A DNA stretch of 64,000 bases from Protonemura montana (lineage: Eukaryota > Arthropoda > Insecta > Plecoptera > Nemouridae), in NCBI GenBank assembly GCA_947568835.1, contig OX387609.1, positions 16,947,208 through 17,011,207 of the forward strand, written 5' to 3'. The notes beneath the pieces were generated by a model, which saw only the letters and a list, made by a program, of their open reading frames with translations, was not told where the DNA came from and ran no database searches. Positions within the stretch are counted from its first letter, which is position 1; the number at the start of each line of letters is the position of its first letter. Shown piece by piece: positions 1 through 13,339 of the stretch. Position numbers and translations under genes: made by a program.

Positions 1-3000
1 AGTCTAGGTTGTCAGGGGCCGTGTGTAATACAGTAGTGTTGCATGGCTAGTCTAGGTTGTCAGGGGCTGTGTGTAGTACAGTAGTGTAGCATGGCTAGTC
101 TAGGTTGTCAGGGGCTGTGTGTGTTGTACAGTAGTGTAGCATGGCAAGTCTAGGTTGTCAGGGGCTGTGTGTAGTACAGTAGTGTTGCATGGCTAGTCTA
201 GGTTGTCAGGGGCTGTGTGTAGTACAGTAGTGTAGCATGGCTAGTCTAGGTTGTCAGGGGCTGTGTGTAATACAGTAGTGTAGCATGGCTAGTCTAGGTT
301 GTCAGGGGCTGTGTGTAGTACAGTTGTCTAGCATGGCTAGTCTAGGTTGTGAGGGGCTGTGTGTAGTACAGTAGTGTTGCATGGCTAGTCTAGGTTGTCA
401 GGGGCTGTGTGTGTTGTACAGTAGTATAGCATGGCTAGTCTAGGTTGTCAGGGGCTGTGTGTAGTACAGTAGTGTTGCAAGGCTAGTCTAGGTTGTCAGG
501 GGCTGTGTGTCGTACAGTAGTGTAACATGGCTAGTCTAGGTTGTCAGGGGCTGTGTGTCGTACAGTAGTGTAACATGGCTAGTCTAGGTTGTCAGGGGCT
601 GTGTGTAATACAGTAGTGTAGCATGGCTAGTCTAGGTTGTCAGGGGCTGTGTGTAGTACAGTAGTGAAGCATGGCTAGTCTAGGTTGTCAGGGGCTGTGT
701 GTCGTACAGTAGTGTAACATGGCTAGTCTAGGTTGTCAGGGGCTGTGTGTAGTACAGTAGTGTTGCATGGCTAGTCTAGGTTGTCAGGGGCTGTGTGTCG
801 TACAGTAGTGTAGCATGGCTAGTCTAGGTTTTCAGGGACTGTGTGTGTAGTACAGTTGTGTAGCATGGCTAGTCTAGGTTGTCAGGGGCTGTGTAGTACA
901 GTAGTGTAGCATGGCTAGTCTAGGTTGTCAGGGGCTGTGTGTAGTACAGTAGTGTAGCATGACTAGTCTAGGTTGTCAGGGGCTGTGTGTGTAGTACAGT
1001 AGTGTAACATGGCTAGTCTAGGTTGTCAAGGGCTGTGTGTAGTACAGTAGTGTAGCATGGCTAGTCTAGGTTGTCAGAGGCTGTGTGTAGTACAGTAGTG
1101 TAGCATGGCTAGTCTAGGTTGTCAGGGGCTGTGTGTAGTACAGTAGTGTAGCATGACTAGTCTAGGTTGTCAGGAGCTGTGTGTAGTACAGTAGTGTTGC
1201 ATGGCTAGTCTAGGTTGTCAGAGGCTGTGTGTAGTACAGTAGTGTAGCATGGCTAGTCCAGGTTGTCAGGGGCTGTGTGTAGTACAGTAGTGTAGCATGG
1301 CTAGTCTAGGTTGTCAAGGGCTGTGTGTAGTACAGTAGTGTAGCATGGCTAGTCTAGGTTGTCAGGGGCTGTGTGTAGTACAGTAGTGTAGCATGGCTAG
1401 TCTAGGTTGTCAGGGGCTGTGTGTAATACAGTAGTGTAGCATGGCTAGTCTAGGTTGTCAGGGGCTGTGTGTGTTGTACAGTAGTGTAGCATGGCTAGTC
1501 TAGGTTGTCAGAGGCTGTGTGTAGTACAGTAGTGTTGCATGGCTAGTCTAGGTTGTCAGGGGCTGTGTGTAGTACAGTAGTGTAACATGGCTAGTCTAGG
1601 TTGTCAGGGGCTGTGTGTGTAGTACAGTAGTGTAGCATGGCTAGTCTAGGTTGTCAGGGGCTGTGTGTAGTACAGTAGTGTAGCATGGCTAGTCTAGGTT
1701 GTCAGGGGCTGTGTGTAGTACAGTAGTGTAGCATGGCTAGTCTAGGTTGTCAGGGGCTGTGTGTAGTACAGTAGTGTAGCATGGCTAGTCTAGGTTGTCA
1801 GGGGCTGTGTGTAGTACAGTAGTGTAGCATGGCTAGTCTAGGTTGTCAGGGGCTGTGTGTGTAGTACAGTAGTGTAGCATGGCTAGTCTAGGTTGTCAGG
1901 GGCTGTGTGTAGTACAGTAGTGTAGCATAGCTAGTTTAGGTTGTCAGGGGCTGTGTGTAGTACAGTAGTGTTGCACAGCTAGTCTAGGTTGTCAGGGGCT
2001 GTGTAGTACAGTAGTGTAGCATGACTAGTCTAGGTTGTCAGGGGCTGTGTGTGTAGTACAGTAGTGTAGCAAAGCTAGTGTAGGTTGTCAGGGGCTGTGT
2101 GTGTAGGACAGTAGTGTAGCATGGCTAGTCTAGGATGTCAGGGGCTGTGTGTGTAGTACAGTAGTGTAGCATGGCTAGTCTAGGATGTCAGGGGCTGTGT
2201 GTGTAGTACAGTAGTGAAGCATGGCTAGTCTAGGATGTCAGGGGCTGTGTGTGTAGTACAGTAGTGTAGCATGGCTAGTCTAGGTTGTCAGGGTCTGTGT
2301 GTCGTACAGTAGTGTAGCATGGCTAGTCTAGGTTGTCAGGGGCTGTGTGTAATACAGTAGTGTTGCATGGCTTGTCTAGGTTGTCAGGGGCTGTGTGTAG
2401 TACAGTAGTCTAGCATGGCTAGTCTAGGTTGTTAGGGGCTGTGTGTAGTACAGTTGTCTAGCATGGCTAGTCTAGGTTTTCAGGGACTGTGTGTGTAGTA
2501 CAGTTGTGTAGCATGGCTAGTCTAGGTTGTCAGGGGCTGTGTGTAGTACAGTAGTGTAACATGGCTAGTCTAGGTTGTGAGGGGCTGTGTGTAGTACAGT
2601 AGTGTAACATGGCTAGTCTAGGTTGACAGGGGCTGTGTGTAGTACAGTTGTCTAGCATGGCTAGTCTAGGTTGTCAGGGGCTGTGTGTAGTACAGTAGTG
2701 TAGCATGGCTAGTCTAGGTTGTCAGGGGCTGTGTGTAGTACAGTAGTGTAGCATGGCTAGTCTAGGTTGTCAGGGGCTGTGTGTAGTACAGTAGTGTAGC
2801 ATGGCTAGTCTAGGTTGTCAGGAGCTGTGTGTAGTACAGTAGTGTAGCATGGCTAGTCTAGGTTGTCAGGGGCTGTGTGTAGTACAGTAGTGTAGCATGG
2901 CTAGTCTAGGTTGTCAGGGGCTGTGTGTAGTACAGTAGTGTAGCATGGCTAGTCTAGGTTGTCAGGGGCTGTGTGTAGTACAGTAGTGTAGCATGGCTAG

Positions 3001-6000
3001 TCTAGGTTGTCAGGGGCTGTGTGTAGTACAGTAGTGTAGCATGGCTAGTCTAGGTTGTCAGGGGCTGTGTGTAGTACAGTAGTGTTGCATGGCTAGTCTA
3101 GGTTGTCAGGGGCTGTGTGTGTAGTACAGTAGTGTTACATGGCTAGTCTAGGTTGTCAGGGGCTGTGTGTAGTACAGTAGTGTAGCATGGCTAGTCTAGG
3201 TTGTCAGGGGCTGTGTGTGTAGTACAGTAGTGTTACATGGCTAGTCTAGGTTGTCAGGGGCTGTGTGTAGTACAGTAGTGTAGCATGGCTAGTCTAGGTT
3301 GTCAGGGGCTGTGTGTAGTACAGTAGTGTAACATGGCTAGTCTAGGTTGTCAGGGGCTGTGTGTAGTACAGTAGTGTAGCATGGCTAGTCTAGGTTGTCA
3401 GGGGTTGTGTGTGTAGTACAGTAGTGTAGCATGGCTTCTCTAGGTTGTCAGGGGCTGTGTGTCGAACAGTGGTGTAGCATGACTAGTCTAGGTTGTCAGG
3501 GGCTGTGTGTGTAGTACAGTAGTGTAGCATGGCTAGTCTAGGTTGTCAGGGGTTGTGTGTGTAGTACAGTAGTGTAGCATGGCTTCTCTAGGTTGTCAGG
3601 GGCTGTGTGTAGTACAGTAGTGTAGCATGGCTAGTCTAGGTTGTCAGGGGCTGTGTGTAGTACAGTAGTGTAGCATGGCTAGTCTAGGTTTTCAGGGACT
3701 GTGTGTGTAGTACAGTAGTGTAGCATGGCTTGTCTAGGTTGTCAGGGGCTGTGTGTGTAGTACAGTAGTGTAGCATGGCTAGTCTAGGTTGTCAGGGGCT
3801 GTGTGTAATACAGTAGTGTTGCATGGCTAGTCTAGGTTGTCAGGGGCTGTGTGTAATACAGTAGTGTTGCATGGCTAGTCTAGGTTGTCAGGGGCTGTGT
3901 GTAGTACAGTAGTGTAACATGGCTAGTCTAGGTTGTCAGGGGCTGTGTGTAGTACAGTAGTGTAGCATGGCTAGTCTAGGTTGTCAGGGGTTGTGTGTGT
4001 AGTACAGTAGTGTAGCATGGCTTCTCTAGGTTGTCAGGGGCTGTGTGTAGTACAGTAGTGTAGCATGGCTAGTCTAGGTTGTCAGGGGCTGTGTGTAGTA
4101 CAGTAGTGTAGCATGGCTAGTCTAGGTTTTCAGGGACTGTGTGTGTAGTACAGTAGTGTAGCATGGCTAGTCTAGGTTGTCAGGGGCTGTGTGTAGTACA
4201 GTAGTGTAGCATGGCTAGTCTAGGTTGTCAGAGGCTGTGTGTGTAGTACAGTAGTGTAGCATGGCTAGTCTAGGTTGTCAGGGGCTGTGTGTGTAGTACA
4301 GTAGTGTAGCATGGCTAGTCTAGATTGTCAGGGGCTGTGTGTAGTACAGTAGTGTAGCATGGCTAGTCTAGGTTGTCAGAGGCTGTGTGTAGTACAGTAG
4401 TGTTGCATGGCTAGTCTAGGTTGTCAAGGGCTGTGTGTAGTACAGTAGTGTAGCATGGCTAGTCTAGGTTGTCAGGGGCTGTGTGTAGTACAGTAGTGTA
4501 GCATGGCTAATCTAGGTTGTGAGGGGCTGTGTATAGTACAGTAGTGTAGCATGGCTAGTCTAAGTTGTCAGGGGCTGTGTGTAATACAGTAGTGTTACAT
4601 GGCTAGTCTAGGTTGTCAGGGGCTGTGTGTAGTACAGTAGTGTAGCATGGCTAGTCTAAGTTGTCAGGGGCTGTGTGTAATACAGTAGTGTTACATGGCT
4701 AGTCTAGGTTGTCAGGGGCTGTGTGTAGTACAGTAGTGTAGCATGGCTAGTCTAGGTTGTCAGGGGCTGTGTGTAGTACAGTAGTGTAGCATGGCTAGTC
4801 TTGGTTGTGAGGGGCTGTGTGTAGTACAGTAGTGTAGCATGGCTAGTCTAGGTTGTCAGGGGCTGTGTGTGTAGTACAGTAGTGTAGCATGGCTAGTCTA
4901 AGTTGTCAGGGGCTGTGTGTAGTACAGTAGTGTAGCATGGCTAGTCTAGGTTGTCAAGGGCTGTGTGTAGTACAGTAGTGTAGCATGGCTAGTCTAGGTT
5001 GTCAGGGGCTGTGTGTGTAGTACAGTAGTGTAGCATGGCTAGTCTAGGTTGTCAGGGGCTGTGTGTAGTACAGTAGTGTAGCATGGCTAGTCTAGGTTGT
5101 CAGGGGATGTGTGTAGTACAGTAGTGTAGCATGGCTAGTCTAGGTTGTCAGGGGCTGTGTGTAGTACAGTAGTGTTGCATGGCTAGTCTAGGTTGTCAGG
5201 GGCTGTGTGTAGTACAGTAGTGTAGCATGGCTAGTCTAGGTTGTCAGGGGCTGTGTGTAGTACAGTAGTGTTGCATGGCTAGTCTAGGTTGTCAGGGGCT
5301 GTGTGTAGTACAGTAGTGTAGCATGGCTAGTCTAGGTTGTCAGGGGCTGTGTGTGTAGTACAGTAGTGTAACATGGCTAGTCTAGGTTGTCAGGGGCTGT
5401 GTGTAGTACAGTAGTGTTGCATGGCTAGTCTAGGTTGTCAGGGGCTGTGTGTAGTACAGTAGTGTAGCATGGCTAGTCTAGGTTGTCAGGGGCTGTGTGT
5501 GTAGTACAGTAGTGTAGCATGGCTAGTCTAGGTTGTCAGGGGCTGTGTGTAGTACAGTAGTGTAACATTGCTAGTCTAGGTTGTCAGGGGCTGTGTGTGT
5601 AGTACAGTAGTGTAGCATGGCTAGTCTAGGTTGTCAGGGGCTGTGTGTAGTACAGTAGTGTAGCATGGCTAGTCTAGGTTGTCAGGGGCTGTGTGTGTAG
5701 TACAGTAGTGTAACATGGCTAGTCTAGGTTGTCAGGGGCTGTGTGTAGTACAGTAGTGTAACATTGCTAGTCTAGGTTGTCAGGGGCTGTGTGTAGTACA
5801 GTAGTGTAGCATGGCTAGTCTAGGTTGTCAGGGGCTGTGTGTAATACAGTAGTGTAACATGGCTAGTCTAGGTTGTCAGGGGCTGTGTGTAGTACAGTAG
5901 TGTAACATTGCTAGTCTAGGTTGTCAGGGGCTGTGTGTAGTACAGTAGTGTAGCATGGCTAGTCTAGGTTGTCAGGGGCTGTGTGTATAGTACAGTGGTG

Positions 6001-9000
6001 TTGCATGGCTAGTCTAGGTTGTCAGGGGCTGTGTGTAGTACAGTAGTGTAGCATGGCTAGTCTAGGTTGTCAGGGGATGTGTGTAGTACAGTAGTGTTGC
6101 AAGGCTAGTCTAGGTTGTCAGGGGCTGTGTGTAGTACAGTTGTCTAGCATGGCTAGTCTAGGTTGTCAGGGGCTGTGTGTGTAGTACAGTAGTGTAGCAT
6201 GGCTAGTCTAGGTTGTCAAGGGCTGTGTGTAGTACAGTAGTGTAGCATGGCTAGTCTAGGTTGTCAGGAGCTGTGTGTAGTACAGTAGTGTTACATGGCT
6301 AGTCTAGGTTGTCAGGGGCAGTGTGTAGTTCAGTAGTGTAGCTTGGCTAGTCTAGGTTGTCAGGGGCTGTGTGTGTAGTACAGTAGTGTAGCATGGCTAG
6401 TCTAGGTTGTCAGGGGCTGTGTGTGTAGTACAGTAGTGAAGCATGGCTAGTCTAGGTTGTCAGGAGCTGTGTGTAGTACAGTAGTGTTGCATGGCTAGTC
6501 TAGGTTGTCAGGGGCTGTGTGTGTAGTACAGTAGTGTAGCTTGGCTAGTCTAGGTTGTCAGGAGCTGTGTGTAGTACAGTAGTGTAGCATGGCTAGTCTA
6601 GGTTTTCAGGGGCTGTGTGTAGTACAGTAGTGTAACATGGCTAGTCTAGGTTGTCAGGAGCTGTGTGCAGTACAGTAGTGTAGCAAGGCTAGTCTAGGTT
6701 GTCAGGGGCTGTGTGTAGTACAGTAGTGTTGCAAGGCTAGTCTAGGTTGTCAGGGGCTGTGTGTGTAGTACAGTAGTGTAGCATGGCTAGTCCAGGTTGT
6801 CAGGGGCTGTGTAGTACAGTAGTGTAGCATGGCTAGTCTAGGTTGTCAGGGGCTGTGTGTGTAGTACAGTTGTGTAACATGGCTAGTCTAGGTTGTCAGG
6901 GGCTGTGTGTAGTACAGTAGTGTAGCATGGCTAGTCTAGGTTGACAGGGGCTGTGTGTGTAGTACAGTAGTGTAGCATGGCTAGTCTAGGTTGTCAGGGG
7001 CTGTGTGTAGTACAGTAGTGTAGCATGGCTAGTCTAGGTTGTCAGGGGCTGTGTGTAGTACAGTAGTGTAGCATGGCTAGTCTAGGTTGTCAGGGGCTGT
7101 GTGTGTAGTACAGTAGTGTAGCATGGCTAGTCTAGGTTGTCAGGGGCTGTGTGTAGTACAGTAGTGTAACATGGCTAGTCTAGGTTGTCAGGGGCTGTGT
7201 GTAGTACAGTAGTGTAGCATGGCTAGTCTAGGTTGTCAGGGGCTGTGTGTAATACAGTAGTGTAGCATGGCTTCTCTAGGTTGTCAGGAGCTGTGTGTGT
7301 AGTACAGTAGTGTAACATGGCTAGTCTAGGTTGTCAGGGGCTGTGTGTGTAGTACAGTAGTGTAACATGGCTAGTCTAGGTTGTCAGGGGCTGTGTGTGT
7401 AGTACAGTAGTGTAACATGGCTAGTCTAGGTTGTCAGGGGCTGTGTGTGTAGTACAGTAGTGTTGCATGGCTAGTCTAGGTTGTCAGGGGCTGTGTGTAG
7501 TACAGTAGTGTAGCATAGCTAGTCTAGGTTGTCAGGGGCTGTGTGTAGTACAGTGGTGTAGCATGGCTAGTCTAGGTTGTCAGGGTCTGTGTGTAGTACA
7601 GTAGTGTAGCATAGCTAGTCTAGGTTGTCAGGGGCTGTGTGTAGTACAGTGGTGTAGCATGGCTAGTCTAGGTTGTCAGGGTCTGTGTGTAGTACAGTAG
7701 TGTAGCATGGCTAGTCTAGGTTGTTAGGGGCTGTGTGTAGTACAGTAGTGTAGCATGGCTAGTCTAGGTTGTCAGGGGCTGTGTGTAGTACAGTAGTGTA
7801 GCATGGCTAGTCTAGGTTGTCAGGGGCTGTGTGTAGTACAGTAGTGTAGCATGGCTAGTCTTGGTTGTCAGGGGCTGTGTGTGTAGTACAGTAGTGTAGC
7901 ATGGCTAGTCTAGGTTGTCAGGGGCTGTGTGTAGTACAGTAGTGTAGCATGGCTAGTCTTGGTTGTCAGGGGCTGTGTGTAGTACAGTAGTGTAGCATGG
8001 CTAGTCTAGGTTGTCAGGGGCTGTGTGTAGTACAGTAGTGTAGCATGGCTAGTCTAGGTTGTCAGGGGCTGTGTGTAGTACAGTAGTGTAGCATGGCTAG
8101 TCTAGGTTGTCAGGGGCTGTGTGTAGTACAGTAGTGTAGCATGGCTAGTCTTGGTTGTCAGGGGCTGTGTGTGTAGTACAGTAGTGTAACATTGCTAGTC
8201 TAGGTTGTCAGGGGCTGTGTGTGTAGTACAGTAGTGTAGCATGGCTAGTCTAGGTTGTCAGGGGCTGTGTGTAGTACAGTAGTGTAGCATGGCTAGTCTA
8301 GGTTGTCAGGGGCTGTGTGTAGTACAGTAGTGTAGCATGGCTTGTCTAGGTTGTCAGGGGCTGTGTGTAGTACAGTAGTGTTGCATGGCTAGTCTAGGTT
8401 GTCAGGGGCTGTGTGTAGTACAGTAGTGTAACATGGCTAGTCTAGGTTGTCAGGGGCTGTGTGTCGTACAGTAGTGTAGCATGGCTAGTCTAGGTTGTCA
8501 GGGGCTGTGTGTAGTACAGTAGTGTAGAATGGCTAGTCTAGGTTGTCAGGGGCTGTGTGTAGTACAGTAGTGTAACATGGCTAGTCTAGGTTGTCAGGGG
8601 CTGTGTGTAGTACAGTAGTGTAACATGGCTAGTCTAGGTTGTCAGGGGCTGTGTGTAGTACAGTAGTGTAGCTTGGCTAGTCTAGGTTGTCAGGAGCTGT
8701 GTGTAGTACAGTAGTGTAGCATGGCTAGTCTAGGTTGTCAGGGGCTGTGTGTAGTACAGTAGTGTAGCTTGGCTAGTCTAGGTTGTCAGGAGCTGTGTGT
8801 AGTACAGTAGTGTAGCATGGCTAGTCTAGGTTGTCAGGGGCTGTGTGTAGTACAGTAGTGTAGCTTGGCTAGTCTAGGTTGTCAGGGGCTGTGTGTAGTA
8901 CAGTAGTGTAGCTTGGCTAGTCTAGGTTGTCAGGAGCTGTGTGTAGTACAGTAGTGTAGCATGGCTAGTCTTGGTTGTCAGGGGCTGTGTGTGTAGTACA

Positions 9001-12000
9001 GTAGTGTAGCATGGCTAGTCTAGGTTGTCAGGGGCTGTGTGTAGTACAGTAGTGTAGCTTGGCTAGTCTAGGTTGTCAGGGGCTGTGTGTAGTACAGTAG
9101 TGTAGCTTGGCTAGTCTAGGTTGTCAGGGGCTGTGTGTAGTACAGTAGTGTAGCATGGCTAGTCTTGGTTGTCAGGGGCTGTGTGTGTAGTACAGTAGTG
9201 TAGCATGGCTAGTCTAGGTTGTCAGGGGCTGTGTGTAGTACAGTAGTGTAGCTTGGCTAGTCTAGGTTGTCAGGGGCTGTGTGTAGTACAGTAGTGTAGC
9301 ATGGCTAGTCTAGGTTGTCAGGGACTGTGTGTGTAGTACAGTAGTGTAGCATGGCTAGTCTAGGTTGTCAAGGGCTGTGTGTAGTACAGTAGTGTAGCAT
9401 GGCTAATCTAGGTTGTCAGGGGCTGTGTGTAGTACAGTAGTGTAGCATGGCTAGTCTAGGTTGTCAGGGGCTGTGTGTGTAGTACAGTAGTGTAGCATGG
9501 CTAGTCTAGGTTGTCAAGGGCTGTGTGTAGTACAGTAGTGTAGCATGGCTAATCTAGGTTGTCAGGGGCTGTGTGTAGTACAGTAGTGTAGCATGGCTAG
9601 TCTAGGTTGTCAGGGGCTGTGTGTAGTACAGTAGTGTAGCATGGCTAGTCTAGGTTGTCAGGGGCTGTGTGTAGTACAGTAGTGTAGCATGGCTAGTCTA
9701 GGTTGTCAGGGACTGTGTGTGTAGTACAGTAGTGTAGCATGGCTAGTCTAGGTTGTCAAGGGCTGTGTGTAGTACAGTAGTGTAGCATGGCTAGTCTAGG
9801 TTGTCAGGGACTGTGTGTGTAGTACAGTAGTGTAGCATGGCTAGTCTAGGTTGTCAGGGGCTGTGTGTAGTACAGTAGTGTAGCTTGGCTAGTCTAGGTT
9901 GTCAGGGGCTGTGTGTAGTACAGTAGTGTAGCATGGCTAGTCTAGGTTGTCAGGGACTGTGTGTGTAGTACAGTAGTGTAGCATGGCTAGTCTAGGTTGT
10001 CAAGGGCTGTGTGTAGTACAGTAGTGTAACATGGCTAGTCTAGGTTGTCAGGGGCTGTGTGTAGTACAGTAGTGTAGCATGGCTTCTCTAGGTTGTCAGG
10101 GGCTGTGTGTAGTACAGTAGTGTAGCATGGCTAGTCTAGGTTGTCAGGGGCTGTGTGTAGTACAGTAGTGTAACATGGCTAGTGTAGGTTGTCAGGGGCT
10201 GTGTGTGTTGTACAGTAGTGTAACATGGCTAGTCTAGGTTGTCAGGGGCTGTGTGTAGTACAGTAGTGTTACATGGCTAGTCTAGGTTGTCAGGGGCTGT
10301 GTGTAGTACAGTAGTGTAACATGGCTAGTCTAGGTTGACAGGGGCTGTGTGTGTAGTTCAGTAGTGTAACATGGCTAGTCTAGGTTGACAGGGGCTGTGT
10401 GTGTAGTTCAGTAGTGTAACATGGCTAGTCTAGGTTGTCAGGGGCTGTGTGTAGTATAGTAGTGTAGCATGGCTAGTCTAAGTTGTCAGGGGCTGTGTGT
10501 AATACAGTAGTGTAGCATGGCTAGTCTAGGTTGTCAGGGGCTGTGTGTAGTACAGTAGTGTAGCATGGCTTCTCTAGGTTGTCAGGGGCTGTGTGTAGTA
10601 CAGTAGTGTAGCATGGCAAGTCTAGGTTGTCAGGGGCTGTGTGTAGTACAGTAGTGTAGCATGGCTAGTCTAGGTTGTCAGGAGCTGTGTGTAGTACAGT
10701 AGTGTAGCATGGCTAGTCTAGGTTGTCAGGGGCTGTGTGTAGTACAGTAGTGTTACATGGCTAGTCTAGGTTGTCAGGGGCTGTGTGTAGTACAGTAGTG
10801 TAGCATGGCTAGTCTAGGTTGTCAGGGGCTGTGTGTAGTACAGTAGTGTTACATGGCTAGTCTAGGTTGTCAGGGGCTGTGTGTAGTACAGTAGTGTAGC
10901 ATGGCTAGTCTAGGTTGTCAGGGGCTGTGTGTAGTACAGTAGTGTAACATGGCTAGTCTAGGTTGTCAGGGGCTGTGTGTAGTACAGTAGTGTAGCATGG
11001 CTAGTCTAGGTTGTCAGGGGCTGTGTGTAGTACAGTAGTGTAGCATGGCTAGTCTAGGTTGTCAGGGGCTGTGTGTAGTACAGTAGTGTAGCATGGCTAG
11101 TCTAGGTTGTCAGGGGCTGTGTGTAGTACAGTAGTGTAGCATGGCTAGTCTAGGTTGTCAGGGGCTGTGTGTGTAGTACAGTAGTGTAGCATGGCTAGTC
11201 TAGGTTGTCAGGGGCTGTGTGTAGTACAGTAGTGTAGCATGGCTAGTTTAGGTTGTCAGGGGCTGTGTGTAGTACAGTAGTGTAGCATGGCTAGTCTAGG
11301 TTGTCAGGGTCTGTGTAGTACAGTAGTGTTGCATGGCTAGTCTAGGTTGTCAGGGGCTGTGTGTGTAGTACAGTAGTGTTGCATGGCTAGTCTAGGTTGT
11401 CAGGAGCTGTGTGTAGTACAGTAGTGTAGCATGGCTAGTCTAGGTTGTCAGGGGCTGTGTGTAGTACAGTAGTGTAGCATGGCTAGTCTAGGTTGTCAGG
11501 GGCTGTGTGTAGTACAGTAGTGTTGCATGGCTAGTCTAGGTTGTCAGAGGCTGTGTGTAGTACAGTAGTGTAGCATGGCTAGTCTAGGTTGTCAGGGGCT
11601 GTGTGTGTTGTACAGTAGTGTAGCATGGCTAGTCTAGGTTGTCAGGGGCTGTGTGTAGTACAGTAGTGTAGCATGGCTAGTCTAGGTTGTCAGGGGCTGT
11701 GTGTAGTACAGTAGTGTAACATGGCTAGTCTAGGTTGTCAGGGGCTGTGTGTAGTACAGTAGTGTAGCATGGCTAGTTTAGGTTGTCAGGGGCTGTGTGT
11801 GTAGTACAGTAGTGTTACATGGCTAGTCTAGGTTGTCAGGGGCTGTGTGTAGTACAGTAGTGTAGCATGGCTAGTCTAGGTTGTCAGGGGCTGTGTGTGT
11901 AGTACAGTAGTGTAGCATGGCTAGTCTTGGTTGTCAGGGGCTGTGTGTGTAGTACAGTAGTGTTGCATGGCTAGTCTAGGTTGTCAGGGGCTGTGTGTGT

Positions 12001-12178
12001 AGTACAGTAGTGTAGCATGGCTAGTCTTGGTTGTCAGGGGCTGTGTGTGTAGTACAGTAGTGTAGCATGGCTAGTCTTGGTTGTCAGGGGCTGTGTGTGT
12101 AATACAGTAGTGTAGCATGGCTAGTCTAGGTTGTCAGGGGCTGTGTGTAGTACAGTAGTGTAGCATGGCTAGTCTAGG
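1..12178. repeat. 48-bp satellite array, block A
   Basis: Head-to-tail tandem repeat of a unit of about 48 bp, roughly 250 copies, running off the left edge of the window. Each unit starts AGTCTAGGTTGTCAGGGG and ends GTAGTGTAGCATGGCT. The main length variant is an extra GT in the GTGTGTGT tract, giving 50-bp units; other recurrent variants are GTAGC/GTTGC/GTAAC and CAGTAG/CAGTTG. There are no unique spacers, so this is not CRISPR-like. Recurring combinations of variants show local higher-order duplication, for example the two 144-bp triplets at 7501-7700. No coding function is visible. Confidence 0.98.
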
Positions 12179-12750
12179 CAGGGACCCGAACCGAAATGAT
12201 TAAAGGTTCTGGTTCCGGTTCCGGTTCCTAATTTTTTCAAATTAGAGTTCTGGTTCTGGTTCCGGTTTTACGTTTGCAAAGGTTCCGGTTTCGGTTCCGG
12301 TTCCATATTGTGAAGAGGGGTTCCGGTTCCGGTTCCTAATTTTCTCAAATAAGGATTCCGATTCCGGCTTTAAGTTTCAAAAGGTTCCGGTTCCACTTAA
12401 TAAATAAAGCGTTATTCTTTTAAATTTTGCTGTTGTACAGGTTCAAGTTTTTGTGGTTTTTAGTGACACTTAGTTTTGTTTTTCCATCTGCCAGGGACAG
12501 GTCTTTTTCCTCACATTGGGTTTCAAAGCACACGAAGCCAGTTGCATAAAAGATAGGGGTGTAACGAAGTCGTAATAATTTGTTTGATCCAATTTCTCTG
12601 CACCAGTAGAGTTTCAGAGTACTACTATGTACGGAGTAAAAAAGGCAGGCTAGTCCATCTCTATAAGACAAAGCATGCACGACAAGGGGTTAGTTTGTTT
12701 GAGGCTTTCAAGTAAAAAATGTAAAGAAATGGATTTACGGTTACACTCTG

Positions 12751-13159
12751 ATGGGGACAGACAAAGGGTTATTTAACACTAGACATAAAATTAACTATAA
12801 ACTGGATAAACCAGCTTTTCAAAATTATAAAAGGGGGTCCACCTATGCGGGTTGTGAGCTTTATAGGGCATTGCCGGCGGATCTTCAAATAAAAAAGGAC
12901 AAGAAATTCAAAATTGTGCTCAAGAATTTTCTACTTGAAAAATGTTTTTATACTGTAAAAGGTTTCTTATTGTATAAGGTAGAGACAATGAAAAATTGTA
13001 GTGTAAATGTAAATATTATAGTACCTAAAAATGTTGCTATGGATACATAAGACGTATATGTTGTTTAATTGTTGGTCACCTAAATGTAATACTTTGAACT
13101 TTCCAAATGGCACAATGTGTTTAAACGGAATAAAAAACATTATTATTATTATTATTATT
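12751..13159 (+). pseudogene. LINE C-terminal and 3' tail fragment inside the hAT copy 1
   Basis: A 99-codon open frame (12751-13050) resembles the extreme C-terminus of jockey/CR1-type reverse transcriptase proteins. It has a TRHK segment, then YAGCELYRALPADL (family pattern YAG..LYn.LP..l), then FKIVLKNFLLEKCFYTVKGFL (family pattern FK..Lk.fLl...fYsv.eFl). About 90 bp after the stop there is a run of ATT repeats (13139-13159), typical of the 3' end of such elements. No endonuclease or catalytic domain is present. It is most simply a 5'-truncated LINE insertion inside the DNA transposon; its left boundary is not defined. Confidence 0.7.
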
Positions 13160-13339
13160 GTAACCACGATTTCGCCAACACTGAGCTAAAGTCTCAACAA
13201 GTATGATTTGCATCCCTCCTTTATGAGGTCTCTTATGAGTTAAGACACATCTTACGGACATTATGAAACAGGACAAATTCCAGAAATAGCGAAAACTCGA
13301 CCAAACTGGCTGGTCGCTCGGATCTGTTCGTTATACAAT

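Noticed and set aside
1..12178. CRISPR-like regular repeats
   Set aside because: Units abut with no unique spacers, and the context is eukaryotic satellite DNA.
12199..12396. Telomere-like repeats
   Set aside because: GGTTCC hexamers resemble no known telomere unit, are imperfect, and lie inside transposon ends.
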